Below are positions 15,869 through 24,858 of a DNA stretch of 37,156 nt, one piece after another. The notes beneath the pieces are model-generated. The model was not told where the DNA came from. It worked only from the letters and a program-made list of their open reading frames with translations, and made no database searches. Made by a program: the position numbers and the translations under genes. The stretch is taken from positions 1-37,156 of the forward strand of contig JACRDA010000439.1 of the NCBI GenBank assembly GCA_016212965.1. Direction: 5' to 3'. How positions within the stretch are numbered: position 1 is the first letter of the stretch; each line of letters opens with the position of its first letter. The DNA comes from Myxococcales bacterium (GTDB taxonomy: Bacteria > Myxococcota_A > Polyangia > Polyangiales > Polyangiaceae).

Positions 15869-17569
15869 TCAGCCGTCCTTCGGCCGCTTGGCGATGGCCT
15901 CGCTCGTCGCCTCGGCCTCGCGCGCGCGCTCGCTCGCCTCGCGCTGGTCGGCGGGGTCGGTCAACCGACCGGCGGCGGCGCGGTAGCGGGCCGCGAGCTC
16001 CTTCCAGTAGCCGGCGTCCGCCTGGGCCGGTGCCGCCACTTGGCGCACGATCGCGGCATCGAAGGCCGCGAGGCCGGCGTAGGGCCCGCCGGCGGCCGCG
16101 AGGGCGTCGAGCGCCTCGACGCGCCCGATGCCGAGCTCGTCGAGCGGCGCCCGGAGCATCATGTCGCCCGCGTTCCGGGGCCCGCCCCGGAGCGCGAGGC
16201 CGACCGCGAGCAGCAGGTTGGCCTCTTCGACGCGCGTCGTCCCGGTGGGCCACTCGGCGAGCAGGCGCACCGCCTCGTCGACGTCCACCGCGCGCCAGTA
16301 GTTGAGCCCGAGGCGCAGGCGCCCGGCGGCGTAGAGCAGACGCGCGGTCGGGTCGAGGCTCGCGCCCGCGAGCGCCGTCCGGGCGCGCGGCGCGATGCCG
16401 CGGGACAAGAGCGTGCGCAGGATGCCCGCGTCGCTGGCGCTCTCGGGCGCCAGCAAGAGCTCGGCGTAGAAGGTCGGCAGCTTGCCGGCGAGGCGGCCCT
16501 CGAGCGAGCCGTTCGCAGGGGCGGCCGGCAGCGGCGGCAGGCGTAGGGCGTCGAGCGCGTCGACCGGTCGGCCGCCGTACATGCGCGACAGCATGTCGCG
16601 CGTGCGCGTGACGCGCGCGTCGGCGATGTAGCCGATGGCCGCGAGCGCCCCGAGGCCGACGAGAGCAGCGTCGCGACCGCGGACCTTGCGCTGATCGAGC
16701 GCCTGCTCGAGCCCGCCGAGGTAGCTCGCCTCGAGGTCCGCGTCCTTCTTGAACTCGTCCGGGATCGGCAGCTCGCGCACGGCGTCGATGAAGCGCAGAT
16801 CCGCCATGCCCGCCTCGACCGCGGCGATGGCGCGCGCGTAGTAGCGAAGCTTCGAGCCCGCCTCGGCGAGCGACTGGATCGCCGCGGCCTGCTCGTTGGT
16901 CCACGCCTTGAAGGGGCCGTTGTGGAGCGCGAGCACGGCCTCCTTCGTGTGCGGGGGCGGGATGGTGGGCGGTCCCTTGACCGCGCGGCTCAGCATGCCC
17001 GCGAGCCCGAGCGCCGCGAGCGTGTCGTGGACGGCGCCGTCCATGCCGTCGACCTTGCCGTCGAGCACCGGCCGCACGAGCGCGTCGGCGCACTCCACCG
17101 GTCCGAGGTCGGCCCGGAGCGCGCGCACCATCCCGGCAGGCAGCTCGGGACAGGCCTCGAGGGCGGCGAGCGCGAGGTCGCGCAGGGCGGAGTCGGTCTG
17201 GCCGAGGGCGTCGTCGAGCGCTGCGAGCGTCGCCGGCCGGTCGGTGCACGCGGCCGGCTTCGGCTGCGCCTTGACGAGCGGGTCACAGCTCGCGGGCGGC
17301 TTCGGCAGGCCTTTGGGCAGCGCCGGCAGGGCGGTCTTCACGAGCGGCAGCGACGGCGGGCGCGCCGGGATCTCCTCGCGCGCGAGCTCGCCCGCGATCG
17401 CCCACGGGTCGGTCTTGGGGCCGGCGGGCCCCGCCTTGCCACCGTCGGGCCCTGGCGTCGCCGTCGAGCTCGAGCCCGGGACGGGGTCGACCGCGGGCTG
17501 TGGCGCCGGACAGCCGGTGGTCGCGAGGAGGAGCGTGCTCGTGAGACCGAGAGCGAGGAGCGAGCGCAT
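15869..17569 (-). CDS. Large lipoprotein of unknown function
   Basis: A 566-residue product with a signal and lipobox (LLATTGC, Cys20), an Ala/Pro-rich linker, and then a mainly helical body rich in Ala and Leu. The body may contain TPR-like or other helical repeats (for example YARAIAAVEAGMADLRF and ARTALAGASLDPTARLLYAA), but no repeat could be firmly assigned. Three Cys lie between residues 95 and 165. Start chosen at the ATG at 17569, where the signal begins. It lies 64 bases downstream of the radical SAM gene on the same strand and may be co-transcribed with it. Confidence 0.78.
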   Translation of the reverse strand: MRSLLALGLTSTLLLATTGCPAPQPAVDPVPGSSSTATPGPDGGKAGPAGPKTDPWAIAGELAREEIPARPPSLPLVKTALPALPKGLPKPPASCDPLVKAQPKPAACTDRPATLAALDDALGQTDSALRDLALAALEACPELPAGMVRALRADLGPVECADALVRPVLDGKVDGMDGAVHDTLAALGLAGMLSRAVKGPPTIPPPHTKEAVLALHNGPFKAWTNEQAAAIQSLAEAGSKLRYYARAIAAVEAGMADLRFIDAVRELPIPDEFKKDADLEASYLGGLEQALDQRKVRGRDAALVGLGALAAIGYIADARVTRTRDMLSRMYGGRPVDALDALRLPPLPAAPANGSLEGRLAGKLPTFYAELLLAPESASDAGILRTLLSRGIAPRARTALAGASLDPTARLLYAAGRLRLGLNYWRAVDVDEAVRLLAEWPTGTTRVEEANLLLAVGLALRGGPRNAGDMMLRAPLDELGIGRVEALDALAAAGGPYAGLAAFDAAIVRQVAAPAQADAGYWKELAARYRAAAGRLTDPADQREASERAREAEATSEAIAKRPKDG

Positions 17570-17629
17570 GCCGCTCGTTAGAACGAGCGCCGTGGCGCGG
17601 CAACGGGGGGGCAGCGACCGGGCGCGGCG

Positions 17630-17640
17630 CCGCTCAGCGG
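17630..17640 (-). terminator. Short hairpin centred on the radical SAM stop codon
   Basis: CCGC and GCGG flank TCA, the TGA stop of the radical SAM gene, giving a four-pair stem; two more pairs follow after one mismatch. Weak on its own, but it follows the same layout as the stronger examples at 6600, 12130 and 24859. Confidence 0.25.
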
Positions 17641-18905
17641 GGCAGCGGCGACGGAGCGGGGCCGGCGAGCCCCGCGAGCACACGCGCGCGCGCCTCGTCG
17701 CGCACGCGCGCGCGCTCGGCCGGCGAGCGTGCGGGCAGGAGCGCGATCTCGAAGCGCCCGTGGTCGAACGGCACGCCCGCGGGCGCTTCGGCGAGCGTGA
17801 GCTCCTCGCGCAGGCCCTGCCGGTCGTGCTCGAGTGCGCGGTGGTGGCAGTAGGGGTCGTTGCCCGGCCGCGCGAAGAAGGTGTGCGCGGTGAAGATGCA
17901 GCCAGCGCGGCACACGTCCGCGTAGTAGCAGCCCGCGCAGTAGCCCCAGAGCTCGACGGCCTCGTCGCGGGCCAGCCGGAGCTCGGGCGCCTGCTCCCAG
18001 ATCTCGCGGATCGGGCGCGCGCGGACGTTGCCGCCCGCGTACGAGGCGGTCGGCAGCGCCGAGCAGCCCTTGACGGTGCCGTCCGCCTCGAGGCCGAGCG
18101 TGTAGCGGCCGCCGGTGCAGCCCGAGAAGTAGCTGCCGGCGACGAGGCGCCCGCGCAGCATGTCCTCGTGGGGGCCGAAGTAGCCCAGGTTGTTGCCCGG
18201 CCACAGCCGCACGCCGCGCGCGAGCCCGCGCTCCGCGAGCTCCGCGGCCTTGGGGATCACGTCGAGCAGATCGTCGGGCGACAGGAGCCAGGTGGCGTGG
18301 TCGGCGGCGCGTCCCATGGGCACGGTCAGCTGCAGCTGCCAGCTGTGAAAGCCACCGGTCGCGAGGATCTCGAACAGCTCGTCGAGCTCCGGGAAGGTGA
18401 GGCGGTTGATCTGCGTGTTGACGGAGATCTCGACGCCCGCGGCTCGCAGGTTCCGCGCGGCCGCGAGCCCCGACGCGAACGCGCCCGCGACGCCCCGCTG
18501 CGCGTCGTGAGTGCTGCCGACGCCGTCGAGCGACACCGACACGCTGCGGATCCCGGCGGCCGCCGCGCGCGCCGCGCGTTCGGGCGTCATGCCGCGCCCG
18601 GCGGTGACCATGGTGCACGTCATGCCCGCCTCGGTGACGGCGCGGGCGACGACGTCCCAGTCCTCGCGCAGGTACGCCTCTCCGCCGATGAGGGAGACCT
18701 CGCTCGCTCCCATCTCGGCCACCTGGCGCACCACGTCGAGCGCCTCGTCCGTGGTGAGCTCGCTCGCGCGGGAACGACCGGCGCGCGAGCCACAGTGCTG
18801 GCACGCGAGGTCGCAGCGCAGCGTGTACTCCCAGACCACGTGGACGAGCCTGGTGGGTGGCGGGCGCGGCGCGGGGCTCACGGACGCAACTGCTGGATCT
18901 TGCAT
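17634..18905 (-). CDS. Radical SAM/SPASM enzyme
   Basis: The 423-residue product has the radical SAM cluster CDLACQHC (Cys31, 35, 38), which binds a 4Fe-4S cluster and S-adenosylmethionine, and the GGE-like segment SLIGGEAYLR (71-80). A C-terminal SPASM region has seven Cys (263, 281, 323, 326, 332, 336, 353), enough for two auxiliary clusters. Such enzymes often modify small peptides, but some act on cofactors or sugars. No convincing precursor peptide gene was seen near it. AGGA lies a few bases before the ATG at 18905. The gene is divergent from the CBS-domain gene at 19099, with 193 bases between. Confidence 0.9.
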   Translation of the reverse strand: MQDPAVASVSPAPRPPPTRLVHVVWEYTLRCDLACQHCGSRAGRSRASELTTDEALDVVRQVAEMGASEVSLIGGEAYLREDWDVVARAVTEAGMTCTMVTAGRGMTPERAARAAAAGIRSVSVSLDGVGSTHDAQRGVAGAFASGLAAARNLRAAGVEISVNTQINRLTFPELDELFEILATGGFHSWQLQLTVPMGRAADHATWLLSPDDLLDVIPKAAELAERGLARGVRLWPGNNLGYFGPHEDMLRGRLVAGSYFSGCTGGRYTLGLEADGTVKGCSALPTASYAGGNVRARPIREIWEQAPELRLARDEAVELWGYCAGCYYADVCRAGCIFTAHTFFARPGNDPYCHHRALEHDRQGLREELTLAEAPAGVPFDHGRFEIALLPARSPAERARVRDEARARVLAGLAGPAPSPLPR

Positions 18906-19083
18906 GCTTCCTCCGGACGGAGTGGCCGAGCGTGTCGAAGTTAGCACGCACCCCCCGCGGGCGGAGGTACACTGTTCGGATGAGGGTGGGGCGGTCCAAC
19001 GTGAGGACGGGCTTGCGCAGTCGCCGCGGGTGGCGCGCACGTCCTCGCTGGCCCACCCGGTTGGCAAGGCCGCGACGGGCGGC

Positions 19084-19090
19084 GGAGGTG
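19084..19090 (+). promoter_or_regulatory. Strong ribosome-binding site for the CBS-domain gene
   Basis: GGAGGTG ends eight bases before the ATG at 19099 and decides this start. A second in-frame ATG at 19123 follows directly after a G7A7 tract. Confidence 0.7.
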
Positions 19091-19098
19091 AAGTAGCG

Positions 19099-19590
19099 AT
19101 GTGTGCAACGGGGGGGAAAAAAATGGTGGCCACGAGCACGGCGGAGGCGGGGGTACGGGCAGGCCCGCGGCCGCGAACGCTCGCGGCGCTCATCACGGTG
19201 GACCAGATCCATCACTGGCCTGCGCCCTATGCGAGCGCGCTCCTGTCGGTGGCGGCGGCACGCCGGCTGGCAGAACGCGAGCGGCTCCCGTACCTCGCCG
19301 TCATGGCGCAGGGAGAGTGCGTCGGCGTCGTGTCGGGCTCGGCGCTCGAGGCGGCGGGGCGGGACGATCTCTTGCTCGACTGCATCGACGTCATGCCCGC
19401 GTGGATCGACCCATCCGCCACGGTGGAGCAGGCGCTCGGGGCGATGCGGCGGCTGCACTTGCCGTGCCTCCTGTGCCGGCACGACGGGCAGCTCGGCCTG
19501 CTGAGTCTCGAGGACGTCGGCGAGGCCCGGGATGCGGCGAGCGCCGGCGACGATCTGCCGTTCCCGGGGCAGCTGCCTCGCACGTCGTGA
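19099..19590 (+). CDS. CBS-domain protein
   Basis: A 163-residue product. The first 13 residues (MCATGGKKMVATS) are followed by an Ala-rich linker. Residues about 32-150 form a CBS pair: VDQIHHWP, LPYLAVMAQGECVGVVSG, then IDVMPAWIDPSATVEQALGA and CLLCRHDGQLGLLSLEDVGE. CBS pairs bind adenine nucleotides and regulate a partner; no catalytic domain is attached. Codons 4-9 contain seven G followed by seven A, a slippery tract at which one base gained or lost would break the frame, unless translation begins at the ATG at 19123. Divergent from the radical SAM gene, though no functional tie is shown. Confidence 0.82.
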   Translation: MCATGGKKMVATSTAEAGVRAGPRPRTLAALITVDQIHHWPAPYASALLSVAAARRLAERERLPYLAVMAQGECVGVVSGSALEAAGRDDLLLDCIDVMPAWIDPSATVEQALGAMRRLHLPCLLCRHDGQLGLLSLEDVGEARDAASAGDDLPFPGQLPRTS

Positions 19591-19629
19591 CCACCTGCGC
19601 GCGCCCCGTCCGCGTGTCATGCTGATGCC

Positions 19630-20286
19630 ATGACTCGCGGCGCCGTCTCGCTGTGGGCTGCCGGGCTCGCGCTCGCGCTCGCCGGTTGTGGCCCCTACCT
19701 CGTGGGAGCCTCGCGCTACCGGATGACGACGTACCCCGCTCCGCCGGCGCCCTCGGGGCCGGCGGAGCTCGGGCTCGAGGCGTTCGTGGTCGAGCGCGAC
19801 GGCCAGGCCGAGCGCGTCTCGCTCGACGCGCCGCTCTACACGGGCGAGCGCGTCTCCTTCGTCGTCTCGGCGAGCGAGTGCCTCTACGTGTACGTCGTCA
19901 ACCTCGGCCCCGACGGCTCGGCGCGCGTCATCTGGCCCGAGGCGCCGACGTGCATCGGCGCGACGCCGGCGCGCATCCCGCAGGGCAGCTGGTTCGAGCT
20001 GCTCGCGCCGGCCGGTCACGAGGTCATCGCGCTCGTCGCCACGCGCGACGAGGTGTCCCTCGACGCCGCGGGCGAGCGCCAGCTCGCGGGGCTCGTGGCG
20101 GCGGAGACCGCGCGGCGCGACCTCGCGGCCGTGCAGGGTGAGCGCCCACCCGGCTTCCTGCACGGGCACGCCTCGGTCGGGTTCCGCGCCGAGGGCCTGC
20201 AGCTCGAAGGCACGAAAGTGCGCGTCCCGACCCGCGACGACACGGCCGTCCTGCTCGTCGACGTCGACCACCGCCCGCCACCCTGA
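19630..20286 (+). CDS. Lipoprotein with DUF4384-like domain
   Basis: A 218-residue product with lipobox LALAGC (Cys about residue 20). The segment LDAPLYTGERVSFVVSASE followed by LYVYVVNLGPDGSARVIWP (about residues 59-101) strongly resembles DUF4384, a beta-sandwich domain common in secreted and signalling proteins of delta-type proteobacteria. Likely surface or periplasmic, with unknown role. Starts 39 bases after the CBS gene's stop. Confidence 0.8.
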   Translation: MTRGAVSLWAAGLALALAGCGPYLVGASRYRMTTYPAPPAPSGPAELGLEAFVVERDGQAERVSLDAPLYTGERVSFVVSASECLYVYVVNLGPDGSARVIWPEAPTCIGATPARIPQGSWFELLAPAGHEVIALVATRDEVSLDAAGERQLAGLVAAETARRDLAAVQGERPPGFLHGHASVGFRAEGLQLEGTKVRVPTRDDTAVLLVDVDHRPPP

Positions 20287-20287
20287 A

Positions 20288-20317
20288 CGCGGGCTCGGCT
20301 CGGGCGGTCAACCCGCG
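20288..20317. terminator. Possible hairpin between convergent genes
   Basis: CGCGGG (20288-20293) and CCCGCG (20312-20317) could pair across an 18-base loop between the plus-strand lipoprotein and the minus-strand HupE-like gene, whose stop is at 20308-20310. Long loop and no T-run, so weak. Confidence 0.25.
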
Positions 20318-21309
20318 GCCGCCCACACGCGCTCGACGAGCCACATGCTCGCGACGCCGCCGATGGCGTACGCCGGCAGCGTGCGCGTGACGAAGCCGTG
20401 GGTCGGCAAGAGCGGGCGGCACAGGCGCGCGACGCCGAGGACGGCGAGGACGACCGCGAGTTGCGCGAGCTCGAGCCCGACGTGGAAGCTCGCGAGCGCG
20501 AGCGGCGCCTCGTGGGCCGGCATGCCCGCGTCCGCGAGCGCGCCGGCGAAGCCGAGGCCGTGCACGAGGCCGAAGCCGAGCGCCGTCAGCCACGCCAGGC
20601 GCACCGGCCGGGCTGGACGCCCGTGCCGGATCTCGAGCCCGACGAACACGATGCTCGCCGCAATCGCGATCTCGACCGGCGCGCGCGGCATGGAGGCGCG
20701 GAGCGCGAAGGCGAGGCCGAGCGTGACGGCGTGCCCGGCGGTGAACGCCGTCAGGACCGCGAGGAGCCGCCGGCGCGCGCTCCGCACGAACAAGAGGCCC
20801 AGCAGGAACACGAGGTGGTCGGCGCCCGTGAGCAGGTGCTCGACGCCGAGCCCGAGGTAGCTCGCGGCGAGCTCGAGCGGATGCGGCTCGGTCGGCACGC
20901 GCCAGCGCGGACGGGCTGCCGTGACGAGCGCGCGCTCGACCCGACCGCCGGGCAAGGTGACGCGCACGACGGCGTCGAGCCCCGTCTCGCCGAGGCCGTC
21001 GACGCCGAGCTCGGCGCCCGCGAGCCCGAGCGCGCCGCAGTCGAAGGTCGTCGTCTCGATGACGGCGTCGTCGGTGGTCTCGATGCTCGGCGGTCCCGCG
21101 GCGCGGCAGGCGTCCGGAAGTCGCGGCGCGAACGCTGCCCCGCGCGGCTGCACGAGCGGGCGCTTGAGTCGTACCTGCCAGCCGCCCGCGAGCTCGCTCA
21201 CCTCGAGGCCGAGGGGCGCGAGCGGGTGGGCGAGCGCCGGGCGCGCGCCGCACACGAGCGCGGCCGCGAGCAGCAGCCCCGCGAGTGCGAGCACCGCGTG
21301 CCGCCTCAT
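20308..21309 (-). CDS. HupE/UreJ-family membrane protein
   Basis: The 333-residue product has a signal-like N-terminus, a periplasmic domain of about 140 residues (with Cys pairs in ACRAAG and FDCGALG), and then six or seven membrane helices. His-rich helix motifs fit HupE/UreJ: GVEHLLTGADHLVFLLGL, AGHAVTLGLA, GFGLVHGLGFAGALADAG and SFHVGLELAQLAVV. Family members are linked to nickel or cobalt transport, but those with an N-terminal periplasmic domain are mostly uncharacterised. The start (ATG at 21309) overlaps the stop of the PpiC gene (ATGA), so the two are translationally coupled. Confidence 0.9.
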   Translation of the reverse strand: MRRHAVLALAGLLLAAALVCGARPALAHPLAPLGLEVSELAGGWQVRLKRPLVQPRGAAFAPRLPDACRAAGPPSIETTDDAVIETTTFDCGALGLAGAELGVDGLGETGLDAVVRVTLPGGRVERALVTAARPRWRVPTEPHPLELAASYLGLGVEHLLTGADHLVFLLGLLFVRSARRRLLAVLTAFTAGHAVTLGLAFALRASMPRAPVEIAIAASIVFVGLEIRHGRPARPVRLAWLTALGFGLVHGLGFAGALADAGMPAHEAPLALASFHVGLELAQLAVVLAVLGVARLCRPLLPTHGFVTRTLPAYAIGGVASMWLVERVWAAAG

Positions 21310-22187
21310 GGCCGCGCGAGCTCCACCGCGTAGGCCGCTCGCAACCGCCCGAGCGCCTGGCGCACGCGCGCCTCGCGCGCGTCGTGGTCGTGGGCGGCGC
21401 GCACCTCGGTGCGCACCTCCGCGAGAGCGGGCAGCACCCCCGCCGCGCGCTCGCGCAGCCACACGAAGTGCAGGCCGTACGACGAGCGCAGCGGCCCCAC
21501 CCAGCGGCCCTCGGGGGCGGCGAGCACGGCTGCGCCGAAGCCCTGGCCGAAGACGGCGTCGATGCGGCGCTCCGACGCGAGGGCGACCTCGGCGGGCAGG
21601 AGCGAGGGGTCCGAGAGGGCGCGCCCCTCGTCCGGCCCGAGCGTGGCGAGTCGTGCGCCGAGCGCCGCCGCGTCGTCCGCGAGCGCCGCGCCGTGGCGCT
21701 CGGCCCCGACGAGCACCTGCGCGAAGCGCACCGCGGCGGGCCGGAGGAAGCGCTCGGGGTGCGCCGCGAGGTAGGCGGCGAGCGCGTCTTCGCTCGGCTG
21801 CTCGGCCGCGAGGCGCGCCAGTACCTCGCGCCCGAGCCACACGAGCCGCGAGCGCACGACCGGGTCGCTCGCGTCCATCCCGAGCGCGAGGGCGCGCGCG
21901 ACGCAGCCGTCGTCGTCGATCCCGGCGCCCGCGTCGGGCTCCACGAAGCGCACGTTGCGCACCAGCCGGTCGCGCACGACCGGATCGTGCCGCGCCCAGC
22001 CGGCGCGGGCCGCGAAGGCCGCGAGCACGGCGTCGTCGATGGCGCGCTCCACCTCCGCTGCGGACGCGTCCGGCGCGACGCGCACTACCAGGCGCGCGGG
22101 TCCGGGCGGCTCCTCCGCACGCCACGCGCGGCGCACGCCGAGGAGCACGAGGCCGATGAGGAGAAAGCCGGCGAGCGTGCGCCACAT
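21306..22187 (-). CDS. PpiC-type (parvulin) peptidyl-prolyl isomerase
   Basis: The 293-residue product begins with a membrane anchor (MWRTLAGFLLIGLVLLGVRR). A helical part follows, with RFVEPDAGAGIDDDGCVARALALGMD and similar segments. The C-terminal parvulin-like domain (about residues 165-255) includes RFLRPAAVRFAQVLVGAE and GRWVGPLRSSYGLHFVWLRE, matching the family's GW.GP..S.YG.H.V pattern. It probably helps fold an exported protein, possibly the neighbouring DUF3604 or HupE product. It lies 11 bases after the DUF3604 gene and overlaps the HupE gene. Confidence 0.88.
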   Translation of the reverse strand: MWRTLAGFLLIGLVLLGVRRAWRAEEPPGPARLVVRVAPDASAAEVERAIDDAVLAAFAARAGWARHDPVVRDRLVRNVRFVEPDAGAGIDDDGCVARALALGMDASDPVVRSRLVWLGREVLARLAAEQPSEDALAAYLAAHPERFLRPAAVRFAQVLVGAERHGAALADDAAALGARLATLGPDEGRALSDPSLLPAEVALASERRIDAVFGQGFGAAVLAAPEGRWVGPLRSSYGLHFVWLRERAAGVLPALAEVRTEVRAAHDHDAREARVRQALGRLRAAYAVELARP

Positions 22188-22193
22188 GAGCGG

Positions 22194-22207
22194 GCGCCCT
22201 AGGGCGC
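22194..22207. terminator. 14-bp perfect palindrome at the DUF3604 stop codon
   Basis: GCGCCCTAGGGCGC is its own reverse complement. The TAG stop of the DUF3604 gene (minus strand, 22199-22201) lies at its centre. Since the next gene of the operon starts at 22187, just beyond, the palindrome may slow transcription or bind a dimeric protein rather than end the message. Confidence 0.4.
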
Positions 22208-24127
22208 GAACCACACGGGCGAGCTCCACGCCCGCTCCTGCTGCGTCGGCGCCTCCGTGCAGCAGCCCTCGAAGCCCTCGGTGACGGTCGCCGGCTGCGC
22301 GCAGTCGACGCCGCCGGCGTTGCACAGGTACTGCTGCCAGCGGCAGCTCGGGTTCTCGACGACGCGCGCGTAGTAGAAGGCCGGTGCGCTCGGGTCGAAG
22401 TCCGGATCCTCCCAGACCTCGCACAGGGCGTCGGCGCCTGCACCCTGGGGCGCGCAGGTCGCGAGATCGACCGAGGCGCCGTTCGCCGGATCGCCGGCGA
22501 CCTCGTAGATCTGGTACTGCGCGGCGCCGGCCTCGAGCCAGCCCTTGACGATCTGCACGCGCTGCAAGGCGGTGCCCGGCCGATCGACCGTGCCGGGGTC
22601 CTTCAGCGCCGAGACGACGATGCGCGGACCGCCGGCGCCGCCCGGCCGCGGGGGAAGGACTCCGCCCATGGGGACGCCGCCGTCGTAGCCGGCCGCCACG
22701 AGATCCGGGCTCGAGCAGAGCGCCCCGTCGTAGCTCCAGCCCGCGAAGAGGCGCAGCACGATGCGGGGTCCGCTCGTGCCGTAGGCCTCGCGCCGCCGCA
22801 TCGCGGCGAACAGCGCCTCGCGCGAGTTCTCCTCGGCCCAGAGGACGGCGAGCCCGCCCGGGTTGAACCAGGAGCGGTCGGGCAGGCCCGGCGGCAGCGC
22901 GTCGCGCACCGTGAGGCCGGCGCCGCCGTGGCCCGGGAAGTCCTTCTCGTCGACCGCGCCCGGCGTGCCGAGGTGGGTGTCGGTGCTCGCGATGATCCCG
23001 TACGCGAAGGGGTTCGTGCCGAGCGTGGCGGCGAGCTCGAGCCCGCGGCCGAGCGCGCTGCGGATGAAGTCGCTCTCGTAGAGCGTCTGCGGTGGGCCGC
23101 CGAGGTTCGCCTGCGCCAGCGTCGTGTACGGCACCTTCTCGAAGTCGCAGAGCTCGTCGCCCGCGAGGCTGCCGGGCAGGCACTCCGAGTCGCCCTTGTG
23201 CTGGAACACCTCGACGAGCGGCTCGAGGGCCGCGCGCGTGGCCGCATAGCTCGCGTCGAAGGGCGTGCCGTCGGCCTTCACCGTCTCGAACATCAGGGTC
23301 GAGCTCAGGTTCGAGTTGTGCGGGATGGTGAGCACGTCGCAGCCGTCGCCGCGGTCGAGGCAGCCGTCGTGGAGGCGCGCCCACAGGCCCTCGGCCTCGT
23401 TCTCTTCGAAGTAGCTGACGGGCAGGGCGGGAGCGAGGTGGCTGCGGAAGATCACGTTGCGGTGCAGGTTCAACGCGCCGGGCGAGCCGCTCCACTCGTA
23501 GGCGACGAACGACGTGAAGTCGCAGCTCGAGCTGCGGTCGTAGCTCGCCTCGGCCGCGGCCTGCACCTCGGTCCACGCCGCGAGGGTGTCGTCGGGGCAT
23601 CCGCCCTCGGCCTCGGAGCAGGGCGCCGGCGTCGTGGCGCTGCCCTGAGGTGTGGCGAGAGCGATGTTGAGCTGGAAGAAGGCGTTGTCGGGGTCGTCGC
23701 GGTACGCCTGGCAGCGCGAGCTGTCGTAGCCCTTGCTGCCGGGCGTGAGGCAGGTGTGGACGACGCCGAGGAACTCGGCGTGGTCGGTGAGGGCGACGAA
23801 ATCGAGCGGGCGGGCGAGGCGCAGGGTGCGCAGCGGCGTGCCGTCGGGCGCGTGGGGCTGGATGCCCACCTGCTCGCCGCGCGCGAAGCGATAGGCGTCG
23901 GTGGGCGCGAGGCGATTGCCCTGCAAGTTGGCGTCGAGCGACAGCGCCGTGTGGACGTGGGTGTCGCCGAAGTAGGGCGTGCGCAGCGGCTCGAAGCTCT
24001 GGCAGCGCCCGAGCGTCTCGAGGCGCGGATCGGGCCCGGGGGCGGGCTCGGTCTCCGCCGCCCCGCAGCCCGCCCCGAGCCCGGAAGCGAGCACCGCCGC
24101 GAACAGGTGACTCGCCGGCGTGCGCAT
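22199..24127 (-). CDS. DUF3604 lipoprotein (PHP-like metallohydrolase fold)
   Basis: The 642-residue product has a signal and lipobox (LGAGC, Cys21). Metal-binding motifs typical of DUF3604 and the PHP fold are present: [15 protein letters not shown] (about residues 52-66), [13 protein letters not shown] (about 111-123), IPHNSN and [11 protein letters not shown]. These should bind a metal pair that could hydrolyse a phosphoester or similar bond; the true substrate is unknown. Start ATG at 24127 overlaps by one base the stop of the upstream Cys-rich gene. The order DUF3604, PpiC, HupE/UreJ is one I recall from other bacteria, so a shared job in the envelope is likely. Confidence 0.92.
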   Translation of the reverse strand: MRTPASHLFAAVLASGLGAGCGAAETEPAPGPDPRLETLGRCQSFEPLRTPYFGDTHVHTALSLDANLQGNRLAPTDAYRFARGEQVGIQPHAPDGTPLRTLRLARPLDFVALTDHAEFLGVVHTCLTPGSKGYDSSRCQAYRDDPDNAFFQLNIALATPQGSATTPAPCSEAEGGCPDDTLAAWTEVQAAAEASYDRSSSCDFTSFVAYEWSGSPGALNLHRNVIFRSHLAPALPVSYFEENEAEGLWARLHDGCLDRGDGCDVLTIPHNSNLSSTLMFETVKADGTPFDASYAATRAALEPLVEVFQHKGDSECLPGSLAGDELCDFEKVPYTTLAQANLGGPPQTLYESDFIRSALGRGLELAATLGTNPFAYGIIASTDTHLGTPGAVDEKDFPGHGGAGLTVRDALPPGLPDRSWFNPGGLAVLWAEENSREALFAAMRRREAYGTSGPRIVLRLFAGWSYDGALCSSPDLVAAGYDGGVPMGGVLPPRPGGAGGPRIVVSALKDPGTVDRPGTALQRVQIVKGWLEAGAAQYQIYEVAGDPANGASVDLATCAPQGAGADALCEVWEDPDFDPSAPAFYYARVVENPSCRWQQYLCNAGGVDCAQPATVTEGFEGCCTEAPTQQERAWSSPVWFAP

Positions 24128-24819
24128 CAGGCCGGGCAGATGACGCTGCCCAGCTGGCAGCTCGCGCGGTCGGCCCCCGGCTCGCAGTAGCCGCCGGGGC
24201 AGTCCGCGTCCGTGCGGCACCCGTCGCTCGGGTACACGCAGTAGAGGCCGCTCACGGTGCCGCAGCACGGCTCCTCGACGGGCGCGCACGCCCCGCCGGG
24301 CTCGGCCGTGCAGTCCCCGTCGTCCCGGCACTGCGCGTACATGCAGGCGCGCACCTTGCGGCCGAGCATCGGCGCCGGCAGGCAGATGCCGCCCCCGCAG
24401 CTCGCATCGCTCTCACACTCGTCGCCGGCGCAGACGTTGTACTCGGCCGGCTGCACGCCGCCGCAGTACGGCACGACCGGCGTCGTGAGGCACTCACCCT
24501 GCGCGCACTCGGCCGAGGTGCAGCACTCGTCCATCATGGGCATCGCGCAGCTCGTGGCCGGGACGACGACGTCGGTACACGCCTTCCAGCCCCCGGGCGT
24601 GACGGGCAGGCACTCGGTGCCCGGGCAGTCGGCGTTGCTCTGGCAGTCGCCGGAGCTCTGGCTGCCGCCGGTGCCCGTGCCTCCCGTGCCGGTGCTGCTG
24701 GTGCTCGTCGAGCTGGCGCCCGTGCCGCCGGTGCCGTCGCCGCCCGTCACCTCGCTCTTGCAGCTCGCCCCGGCGACACTGCCTGCCACCACGATGCCCA
24801 TCACGATCGCCCACCGCAT
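24127..24819 (-). CDS. Cys-rich lipoprotein, first gene of the DUF3604 cluster
   Basis: A 230-residue product with a signal and lipobox (VAGASC, Cys20). A Gly/Ser/Thr linker follows, then about 20 Cys in repeated motifs ([36 protein letters not shown]), each about 40-50 residues apart. The pattern matches secreted disulphide-rich repeats of myxobacteria. GGAGG lies six bases before the ATG. Its stop overlaps the start of the DUF3604 gene, so it is translated with it. Confidence 0.82.
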   Translation of the reverse strand: MRWAIVMGIVVAGSVAGASCKSEVTGGDGTGGTGASSTSTSSTGTGGTGTGGSQSSGDCQSNADCPGTECLPVTPGGWKACTDVVVPATSCAMPMMDECCTSAECAQGECLTTPVVPYCGGVQPAEYNVCAGDECESDASCGGGICLPAPMLGRKVRACMYAQCRDDGDCTAEPGGACAPVEEPCCGTVSGLYCVYPSDGCRTDADCPGGYCEPGADRASCQLGSVICPA

Positions 24820-24851
24820 GAGAACCTCCGAGCCGCCCCGCGCCCCGCGCC

Positions 24852-24857
24852 AGTATA
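24852..24857 (-). promoter_or_regulatory. Possible -10 element (TATACT) before the DUF3604 cluster
   Basis: On the minus strand TATACT reads at 24857-24852, about 33 bases before the ATG at 24819, in the 45-base gap after the propeller gene. No matching -35 box was found at the usual spacing, so the call is weak. Confidence 0.25.
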
Positions 24858-24858
24858 G

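Noticed and set aside
18979..19098. Arg-rich 39-codon ORF as a precursor peptide for the radical SAM enzyme
   Set aside because: Composition is what random GC-rich DNA gives; no ribosome site and no leader/core features.
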